This document shows, piece by piece, positions 7,709-13,311 of a DNA stretch of 18,428 nucleotides. Location of the stretch: NCBI GenBank assembly GCA_013361745.1, contig JABFXM010000082.1:1-18428 (forward strand). The letters are read 5' to 3'. Origin of the DNA: Gemmatimonadaceae bacterium (GTDB taxonomy: Bacteria > Gemmatimonadota > Gemmatimonadetes > Gemmatimonadales > Gemmatimonadaceae). Under the pieces are notes generated by a model. That model was given only the letters and a program-made list of their open reading frames with translations. It ran no database searches and was not told the DNA's origin. Position numbers and translations under genes: made by a program. How positions within the stretch are numbered: position 1 is the stretch's first letter; each line of letters starts with the position of its first letter.

Positions 7709-9147
7709 GGCGCGGTCACGCTCCTGTTGCTGTCCGCGGACTTCTGCTCGTGGGGCTCGGTCGCGTCGTGCGCCTCCTGCACCGGCTCGGGCGCGGGCGT
7801 GTTCGGCGGCGGCACGCGCTGTGGCTGCGGCGGATGCTCGCCCGCGGTGAGCGCGCCGTGGGCGTGCGAGCGGCGCATGTGCTCGGCGATCGCCCGCACG
7901 AGCGGATCGTCCTGACGACTCGGCGGATATGCGGGCAGGGAGAGCACGACGCTCGACGTCGGAAGGACGAGCCGCCATTCGCGGATCAGGTCGCGGTACG
8001 CCTCGCCTACCGGACGCAGCTTGCGATCGAGGTCGGCGAGCCCGCGCGGATTGACGCGATGGTTCTGCTCGCGGAGCGCGGTGTCCCAGTCCACCTGGTC
8101 GGTGAGCGAGTACCAGGTGAAACCGACGATCGGCAACCCGTCGTTGCGGACGCGCAGCACGTTCGCCCACTCCTTCCGCAGCCAGCGCACCGCTTCGTCG
8201 CCGCGCGGCCCCTGGTCGAAGTTCGTTTCGGTGTGCATCACCGGAACGCGATAACGCTCGTAGTACTCGCTCGTGATGACGTGATAGCCGAAGATCTCCC
8301 CCGCTTCGCTCGTGTTGCCGTGGGCGTCGACGAGATGCTCGTTGGTGCAATAGTAGTCGTTGCCCATGATGCAGTGGTGCTTGAGCGTCTGGGCGAGGAA
8401 GAACTCGTACTCGGCGCGCGTCAGCCCGTTGTCCATCAGGTAGACGTACATCTCCGAGCCGACGCGGCGCCCGTAGTTGAGGTCGAGCGAGAGGAAGCGG
8501 ATCTCGTTCATCACCTCGGCCGGGCTGATCGCCGCCGGGTTGCGCGCGTGGTAGTACTCCGACGATTCGCTCTGGACGAAGATCGCGTCGGCGCGCACGT
8601 CGAGGATCGAGCGCATCCCCATCACGTTGGCACGCACGATGTGCTTGAGCGCGGTGACGAAGGCGCGGTCCGACTTGAGCTGCTCGTTCCACCAGCCGTA
8701 GCGCGCCGAGAAGAGCGCGCAGATGTACATCTCGTTCACCGGCGTGTAGAACTGCACCCAAGGGAAGCGCAGCGCGAAGTCGCGCGCGTAGCGCTCGAAG
8801 AGCTTCGGAAAGTCGGGATTCTGGAAGTCGCCGAGCCAGTCGGGCACTCCGAAGTGGCAGAGGTCGACGATGGGCGTGATGTCGCGCCGCTGCAGCTCGG
8901 CGAACGTTTCGTCGGCGAAGCTCCAGTCGTAGCGCCCGTCGCCGCGCCATGTCGTGTGGATGGGCGGCCCGTAACGCAGATACGCGATGCCGAGGTCGCC
9001 GAGCAGATCGAAATCGGTGCGCCAGTGATCGTAGTGATGACACAGCTCCATCTCGTCGACGCGGGTCTTCCCGCCGCCGATCGTGGGATAGCTGTTCTCG
9101 ATCCCCGTCGCGAACATGAAGTAGGTACTCGCCGGCGCGCGTCGCAT
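7705..9147 (-). CDS. Glycoside hydrolase family 1-like protein
   Basis: This is a (beta/alpha)8 retaining glycosidase, probably acting on a beta-linked sugar; the substrate is unknown. The acid/base glutamate is E139 in YTPVNEM (TFNEP-type motif) and the nucleophile is E307 in HTETN (TENG-type motif), with GFTWYSLTDQVDW (342-354) matching the GH1 segment after the nucleophile. The length is 480 aa: a catalytic domain to about residue 395 and a proline-rich, polar, probably disordered tail (about 405-480). No signal peptide is evident, so it is probably cytosolic. The ATG at 9147 (MRRAPASTYFMFATG) is chosen because an upstream extension would overlap the regulator gene and has no family similarity. 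It is second in the operon, 53 nt after the regulator and overlapping the SDR by 4 nt, which suggests glycoside catabolism paired with oxidation of the product. Confidence 0.83.
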   Translation of the reverse strand: MRRAPASTYFMFATGIENSYPTIGGGKTRVDEMELCHHYDHWRTDFDLLGDLGIAYLRYGPPIHTTWRGDGRYDWSFADETFAELQRRDITPIVDLCHFGVPDWLGDFQNPDFPKLFERYARDFALRFPWVQFYTPVNEMYICALFSARYGWWNEQLKSDRAFVTALKHIVRANVMGMRSILDVRADAIFVQSESSEYYHARNPAAISPAEVMNEIRFLSLDLNYGRRVGSEMYVYLMDNGLTRAEYEFFLAQTLKHHCIMGNDYYCTNEHLVDAHGNTSEAGEIFGYHVITSEYYERYRVPVMHTETNFDQGPRGDEAVRWLRKEWANVLRVRNDGLPIVGFTWYSLTDQVDWDTALREQNHRVNPRGLADLDRKLRPVGEAYRDLIREWRLVLPTSSVVLSLPAYPPSRQDDPLVRAIAEHMRRSHAHGALTAGEHPPQPQRVPPPNTPAPEPVQEAHDATEPHEQKSADSNRSVTAP

Positions 9148-9200
9148 CGGCGGCGAGGGGCGCAGGTTCCGTGCGCGAGTGCTCCTCGGCGCCCGACGAC

Positions 9201-11096
9201 TCAGGGAGGGAGGGCGAGCCTGCGGCGCACCGTCGCGAAGCGCGGGTCGGCACGGAGCGCGGCGTAAGCGGTGTCGTTGCTCAACCGGACGAGGGCGGGG
9301 AGCGACCACTCCCGCACCCGGCCGAGCCACGCGAACGCAGAATCACGCGCGCCGATCCGCGCTTCCAGCATCGCGCGATACATCGGGTAATGGGGGTGTG
9401 TCGAGTCCGCGGCGGCGAACGCGGCGCGAGCGCGTCCGCTGTCCCCCATCTCCACGTAGACCGTCGCGAGATCGAGCAGGGCGCGCGGGTTCGCGGGAAC
9501 GACGCGGAGCGCACGCTCGATCAGTCCAATGGCCTGCGGGTAGCGGCCCGCCGCGCCCGCGACGTAGCCGAAGTTGCACAGCACCCAGGGGTTTCGCCGC
9601 ACCCAGGCGGAATCGGGTTCGGCGTCGACGGTGCGCGCGAACTGCCCGAGTGCTTCGTCGAGGCGGCCGTCGTGATAGAGCATGACCCCGTGCATGTTGT
9701 TGATCTGCACGGAAAGCGGGTCGAGGCGACTCGCTTCGGCTGTCTCGCGCGCGGCCTCGTGCGCACGACCCAGGTAGGCGAGCAGCAGTGCGTACCACTG
9801 GTGCACGGTCGCGTCGCGCGGCGTGAGCGCGATCGCCCGGCGGTAGGCCTGCTCGGCGCCGGCCCAGTCGTGCTCCCAGGCGAGCGCCTGGCCGAGCGCC
9901 GCATATGCGTCGCCCGCGGTGCTGTCGAGGGCGATGGCTTGCTGTGCCGCGGCCTTCGCCTTCGCGAACATCGCGTCGCCCGGGGCGAAGCCGAAGTAGC
10001 CGAGCAGGGCGTACGACTGCGCCATCCCCGCCCACGCGTCGGCGTACTGCGGGTCTCGCTCCGTCGCGAGGCGGTACTCGACGACGGCGTTCTCCAGCCC
10101 TGCGCGCGTTCGGCTCTCCCATTGCTCGTGGGCGCGGAGGTAGAGGGTGCGCGCCGCGGGATCGATGGCCGCGTGAACAGCGTCGCGCTTCGCCGCCCTC
10201 GCCGCGCGCATCCCTTGCCGCGCCGTGAGCACGAGCAAGGCGACGGCGGTGAGCGCAGCGAGCGTGCGGAACCGCACGCGCCGCGGAGCCGCGCGGTGAC
10301 CATCGTCGATGCGTGGAGCGGCGGGCGCCGGGATCGCCGGGTCGACGGACGCGCGCGCCGGCGGCGGATCATCGCAGGTGACCGGGTATGTCGTCGCGAG
10401 CTCCTGCGCGAGGCGATGCACCCGAGGATCGGGCTCCATCTCGAGCGCGCCTCGCACGAACCGCTGGTGGGCGCGTCCCTCCGCGATCGCTGCCCCGTGG
10501 TCACCGGTGGCGGCGAGGGCGCGCATCAGCGCGAGGGTTGCGTCCACGCTCGTCCGATCCGACGCCACGCGCTCCCGCCACCATCGGGCGGCGGCCGCAT
10601 GGTCGTCGCGTGCGGTGGCGGCGCGCGCCAGCCGCTCGAGCGCACCACGATAGTCCTGTTCCCGACGGCTTCGCTGGCCATCGAGCCATGACTCGAACTC
10701 GGCGTCGTCGATGAGGTGCACGCCGTCGAGCAGGGGGCCGCGGTGCATCGCGACCGCGGCCTCCCACGCACCGTCGCGGATTGCCTCGTCGAACACCCAG
10801 AGGTCGGGTTGGACGACCGCGGGATTCAGCCGAAGCCCGGTCCCGGTGGAGAGCACCGCGTCAGCGCCGAAATCTCGACGCGTCGCATAGACGAGCTGGT
10901 CCAGCGCGTGGCGCGCCCGGGCCGATGAGCTGTCGGGCCAGAGGTAGAGCAGAAGGCGGTCGCGGCTGGCGCCCTGCTCCCCGCTGAGCGCCAGCAGGGC
11001 GAGGAGGGTGGTCCGGCGGCGCTGTCGTGCCGCGGCCGTCCGGACAGCGTCATCACCATCGATGAACAAGCCACCGAACAGTCTGAGGGCAAACAT
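9201..11096 (-). CDS. SARP/BTAD transcriptional regulator with transmembrane segment and TPRs
   Basis: This is a one-component regulator. Residues 1-95 are a winged-helix domain of the SARP (AfsR/DnrI) type, starting with the beta-hairpin MFALRLFGGLFIDG and including LLALLALSGEQGASRDRLLLYLWP. Residues about 96-240 are the bacterial transcriptional activation domain (LWVFDEAIRDGAWEAAVAMHRGPLL). A proline/alanine linker leads to one hydrophobic helix at about 277-292 (LAALTAVALLVL), followed by RQGMRAARAAKR. Residues about 310-570 are tandem TPRs, for example AYAALGQALAWEHDWAGAEQAYRRAIAL. The layout places DNA binding in the cytoplasm and TPRs across the membrane, as in CadC/ToxR, although positive residues on both sides leave topology open. 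It heads the GH1-SDR-globin operon and has a promoter-like sequence upstream. Confidence 0.87.
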   Translation of the reverse strand: MFALRLFGGLFIDGDDAVRTAAARQRRRTTLLALLALSGEQGASRDRLLLYLWPDSSSARARHALDQLVYATRRDFGADAVLSTGTGLRLNPAVVQPDLWVFDEAIRDGAWEAAVAMHRGPLLDGVHLIDDAEFESWLDGQRSRREQDYRGALERLARAATARDDHAAAARWWRERVASDRTSVDATLALMRALAATGDHGAAIAEGRAHQRFVRGALEMEPDPRVHRLAQELATTYPVTCDDPPPARASVDPAIPAPAAPRIDDGHRAAPRRVRFRTLAALTAVALLVLTARQGMRAARAAKRDAVHAAIDPAARTLYLRAHEQWESRTRAGLENAVVEYRLATERDPQYADAWAGMAQSYALLGYFGFAPGDAMFAKAKAAAQQAIALDSTAGDAYAALGQALAWEHDWAGAEQAYRRAIALTPRDATVHQWYALLLAYLGRAHEAARETAEASRLDPLSVQINNMHGVMLYHDGRLDEALGQFARTVDAEPDSAWVRRNPWVLCNFGYVAGAAGRYPQAIGLIERALRVVPANPRALLDLATVYVEMGDSGRARAAFAAADSTHPHYPMYRAMLEARIGARDSAFAWLGRVREWSLPALVRLSNDTAYAALRADPRFATVRRRLALPP

Positions 11097-11155
11097 GCTG
11101 CGCGACTTCGCGCTCCTGTGAGCTTGCCGTGAGGCCGCGGTGAGGGGTCCGGGCT

Positions 11156-11184
11156 AGCATAGGCGTCCCTGGAGGCCCGGTCAA
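11156..11184 (-). promoter_or_regulatory. Sigma70-like promoter for the SARP/TPR regulator operon
   Basis: On the minus strand TTGACC (11184-11179) is followed after exactly 17 nt by TATGCT (11161-11156). That is 5/6 and 4/6 matches to the sigma70 consensus at ideal spacing in otherwise GC-rich DNA. The start would fall near 11149, giving a leader of about 53 nt. An AGGAG lies in this leader but 16 nt before the ATG, farther than usual. Confidence 0.55.
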
Positions 11185-11242
11185 GCAAGCCACCTCGCCG
11201 GCCGAGTCCCCTGACCCACCCCCATGTCGCCAGGAGGCCCCG

Positions 11243-11887
11243 ATGCACCGCAGCACCCTTCCCGTACTGGCACTGCTCATCGCCGCTTGCGCTACTGACG
11301 TCCCAACCGCCGCACCCCCGGCGGCGGAGATCATGGAACGGATGGACCATGCCGGCCATCCCGTGATGACCGTGCCGGAGGGGGAGCTCGGTCCGGCGGT
11401 GCTCAAGGAGCTGGCGCAGGTGCGCCGCGCGACCGCGGCCTTCCATGATCTCGATGCCGCGACCGCGGCGGGCTACACCGCGTGGTCCCCCAACCCCTTC
11501 GCTCCGAACGCGACCTGCCCGAGCAGCGCGGCGGGGCGGATGGGTTATCACCGCGTGAATGTGCCCCTGCGCGGCGGCGCGGCGAATCCGGCGGCCGGGG
11601 ACGCGGTCATCGATCCGATGCGCCCCGAGATGCTGCTCTATGAGAAGCGCGCCGACGGCGAGATGCATCTCGTCGGGGTCGAATACATCGTCTTCAAGGC
11701 AGCCTGGGAGCGCGAGCACGGCGTCGGTGCCGCCCCGCCGACGGTTTTCGGACAGCCGCTGCTCTTCAGCCGCCATACCTTCCCGGGCAATGCGAACCCG
11801 ATCGACCACTACGAGCTGCACGTCTGGATCTGGTCGAGCAATCCCAACGGGATGTTCTCTCCCTGGAATCCGGATGTGACCTGCTGA
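11243..11887 (+). CDS. Uncharacterised lipoprotein of a conserved family
   Basis: The function is unknown. The 214-aa product begins with a lipoprotein signal, MHRSTLPVLALLIAAC, with lipobox IAAC (C16). The mature part has a helical segment near residues 53-78 (AVLKELAQVRRATAAFHDLDAATAAGY) and then conserved-looking motifs: CPSSAAGRMGYH, RPEMLLYEKRADGEMHLVGVEY, a PPTVFGQPL segment, and the C-terminal YELHVWIWSSNPNGMFSPWNPDVTC. From memory this pattern occurs in uncharacterised secreted proteins of several phyla. The cysteines at about residue 92 and the C-terminus could form a disulfide. A strong AGGAGG at 11232-11237, five bases before the ATG, supports the start. It is divergent from the SARP regulator, so both may share control, but that is inference. 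Confidence 0.85.
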   Translation: MHRSTLPVLALLIAACATDVPTAAPPAAEIMERMDHAGHPVMTVPEGELGPAVLKELAQVRRATAAFHDLDAATAAGYTAWSPNPFAPNATCPSSAAGRMGYHRVNVPLRGGAANPAAGDAVIDPMRPEMLLYEKRADGEMHLVGVEYIVFKAAWEREHGVGAAPPTVFGQPLLFSRHTFPGNANPIDHYELHVWIWSSNPNGMFSPWNPDVTC

Positions 11888-12066
11888 CGGAGGCTGCGGC
11901 CGCGGGGGCTCGTGCACGATGCGGGTCCCCGCCGTATTTCGTCACCTGCGCGTCGCCGGGGTTGTTCATCAGATTCGCTCCGGGATCGGGACATGGAGGT
12001 GAAGACGGCAGGCGGATCCCGTGTGAAAAGACGGGGCGCGGTACCCGGCCGCGGGCGAGTCCGTCC

Positions 12067-12095
12067 TTGCTCAATCGGGGGCGTTGCGCTACATT
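12067..12095 (+). promoter_or_regulatory. Sigma70-like promoter upstream of terminator/csp region
   Basis: TTGCTC (12067-12072) is followed after exactly 17 nt by TACATT (12090-12095), with partial matches at both boxes and ideal spacing. Transcription would start near 12102, directly ahead of the intrinsic terminator at 12145-12175 and about 210 nt ahead of the csp start codon. Confidence 0.45.
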
Positions 12096-12101
12096 GCTTC
12101 A

Positions 12102-12175
12102 GCGACACGTGCGCCCCGGCGCGCGGACAAGTTCCGAAGGAATCAGGGGCCTGCCAATGCGAGCGGGCCCCTTTT
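12102..12175 (+). ncRNA. Candidate small RNA or attenuated csp leader
   Basis: Between the predicted start near 12102 and the terminator end lies a roughly 74-nt unit without a plausible ORF. It contains a small stem TTCC-GAA-GGAA (12132-12142) followed by the terminator hairpin. It could be an independent small RNA or a leader whose terminator controls read-through into csp. There is no family match I can name, so this rests only on promoter plus terminator spacing. Confidence 0.35.
12145..12175 (+). terminator. Intrinsic terminator/attenuator upstream of csp
   Basis: AGGGGCC (12145-12151) pairs with GGCCCCT (12166-12172) across a 14-nt loop and runs into TTTT. It is a compact rho-independent terminator about 140 nt before the csp start codon. 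It is too far (over 250 nt) from the lipoprotein stop to be its obvious terminator. Confidence 0.65.
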
Positions 12176-12311
12176 GCGTTCCGTCGCAGTCACCAGTCGG
12201 TGGCGCCCGTCGTGAGGGAGATCACGAAAAAGTGTAGTCGGTTTCGTATTGCATCCGGTCCCCGGACCTCATGCTCCGACCACAGAGAACAATCAGTTTC
12301 AGGAGCAGGCA

Positions 12312-12527
12312 ATGCGTACGACAGGCACCGTGAAGTGGTTCAACGACGCGAAGGGTTTCGGCTTCGTGACGCCGGCCGATGGACAGAAGGATTGCTTCGT
12401 CCATCACTCGGCCATCCAGGGCAGCGGCTTCAAGACGCTGACCGAAGGCGAGAAGGTCGAGTTCGACGTCGTCCAGGGCCAGAAGGGTCCGGCGGCGGAG
12501 AACGTGACCCGGCTGGGCGGCCGCTAA
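12312..12527 (+). CDS. Cold shock domain protein (CspA family)
   Basis: This is a 71-aa single-stranded nucleic-acid-binding beta-barrel that acts as an RNA chaperone. The RNP1 motif is KGFGFV (14-19) and RNP2 is DCFVHHSAI (27-35), with W9 and F10 in VKWFND and the typical ending [10 protein letters not shown]. The ATG at 12312 is set by AGGAG at 12301-12305 and the family's normal N-terminus [10 protein letters not shown]; the frame is open upstream to 12249 but that part is not cold shock sequence. It is flanked by an upstream terminator-like hairpin and two downstream hairpins, so it is probably monocistronic, with a possible partial read-through to the next gene. Confidence 0.95.
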   Translation: MRTTGTVKWFNDAKGFGFVTPADGQKDCFVHHSAIQGSGFKTLTEGEKVEFDVVQGQKGPAAENVTRLGGR

Positions 12528-12550
12528 CAAGCGACCACTGAGCGGTAGCT

Positions 12551-12574
12551 CGGGCGCCGCGACAGCGGCGTCCG
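12551..12574 (+). other. Stable hairpin in the csp 3' UTR
   Basis: A 10-bp stem (12551-12560 with 12565-12574, one G.T wobble) is closed by the tetraloop GACA. There is no U-tract, so it is more likely an RNA-stabilising element or part of a double terminator than a terminator alone. Confidence 0.55.
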
Positions 12575-12584
12575 GGTGATCGAA

Positions 12585-12636
12585 GGAGCGCCGGGCCGAT
12601 GGACGACAGTCTCACGGGCCGGCGCTTCCGTTTTTT
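12585..12636 (+). terminator. Intrinsic terminator after csp
   Basis: GGAGCGCCGG (12585-12594) pairs with CCGGCGCTTCC (12619-12629) with one bulged base, extended by a few inner pairs, and is followed by G and six Ts (12631-12636). It is the clearest U-tract terminator in the window. Confidence 0.85.
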
Positions 12637-12663
12637 CAAAATCTCTCTCTCCACGGAGGTCCC

Positions 12664-13197
12664 ATGAGCGGAGGCTCATCGACGGAGCGGTCCGAGTACG
12701 AGCGGGACGCGCTCGAGCCGCAGCCTTATCTCACGACGCACCGTGCACAGGCCGCCTGCAGCCGCGAGCTCGCCCGGCTGATGGACGAGGTCATCGCCCG
12801 CGTCAATGCGCTGCGCGCCCGCGGCATCGAGGACAAGGCGGTGGTGCGCCAGGCGCCCGACCGCTGCATCGTGCAGCTCGGTCCCGTCGCGCTCACGCTG
12901 GCGTGGCTGCGAGGGGCGATGGAGTCGATCGCGGATGGAGAGCTCCTCGTCATCGTCTGGCGCGGGATGGTCGCCCCGGCGATGCACTACCAGCCCGAGC
13001 GCGCGCAGAGCGGGGCAGGGCTGCACGCGGCGACGTCACTCTGGGAGCAGGTGTTCGTCCCCGCCGGACAGTCGGAGGCCGACTGGAACTGGCGCGTGGC
13101 GAAGTCGGATTCCGACCGTTGCTCGTCGACCGAGCTCGCGGCGCGCTGCGTCGAGCAGCTCGGCCTCGCGCACGCGAAGTTTTCCGCCGCGAGCTGA
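12664..13197 (+). CDS. Hypothetical protein, 177 aa
   Basis: I do not recognise this protein. A GGAGG at 12655-12659, four bases before the ATG, supports translation. The N-terminus is polar (about 1-28). Residues about 29-58 look like an amphipathic helix (AACSRELARLMDEVIARVNALRARGIED). Residues about 60-110 alternate in a beta-like pattern (VVRQAPDRCIVQLGPVALTLAWLRGAMESI, ELLVIVWRGMVAPA), and the C-terminal 60 residues contain SLWEQVF and a tryptophan-rich ADWNWRVAK. There is no signal peptide or membrane segment, so it is probably cytosolic. Its ribosome site begins only 18 nt after the csp terminator U-tract, so it either has its own promoter overlapping the terminator or depends on read-through. 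Confidence 0.75.
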   Translation: MSGGSSTERSEYERDALEPQPYLTTHRAQAACSRELARLMDEVIARVNALRARGIEDKAVVRQAPDRCIVQLGPVALTLAWLRGAMESIADGELLVIVWRGMVAPAMHYQPERAQSGAGLHAATSLWEQVFVPAGQSEADWNWRVAKSDSDRCSSTELAARCVEQLGLAHAKFSAAS

Positions 13198-13204
13198 CGA
13201 TCGG

Positions 13205-13238
13205 GCGGCGGCTCGCGCGCCTCGCGCGCCACCGCCGC
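13205..13238 (+). other. GC-rich hairpin after the hypothetical gene
   Basis: GCGGCGG (13205-13211) pairs with CCGCCGC (13232-13238), with further GCGCGC pairing inside. No U-tract follows. It may terminate the 12664-13197 transcript, but in DNA this GC-rich the evidence is weak. Confidence 0.3.
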
Positions 13239-13311
13239 GCGCTGGTATCTTGGATGTCTACCCTGGCGTGACGGGCTGCCCCCGCGCGCCGTGGCTGTCA
13301 TCGAGGAGCAC

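Larger units (their letters stand above)
11888..12311. other. 424-nt spacer upstream of the cold shock gene
   Basis: No gene is credible here. From about 11888 to 12060 I see only short GC-rich palindromes, for example around 11921-11932 (GCGGG/CCCGC), with no clear U-tract. The right half contains a promoter-like pair, a compact terminator and the leader of the cold shock gene (separate entries). A small stem GGTC/GACC is at 12257-12268. Confidence 0.6.

Noticed and set aside
7750..10691. Plus-strand open frames of about 500 aa opposite the GH1 and SARP/TPR genes
   Set aside because: The compositions are typical of GC-rich antisense frames; the minus-strand products have clear domains and catalytic motifs.
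12249..12311. N-terminal extension of the cold shock protein
   Set aside because: AGGAG lies six bases before the ATG at 12312, and the family starts there; the upstream residues are unrelated.
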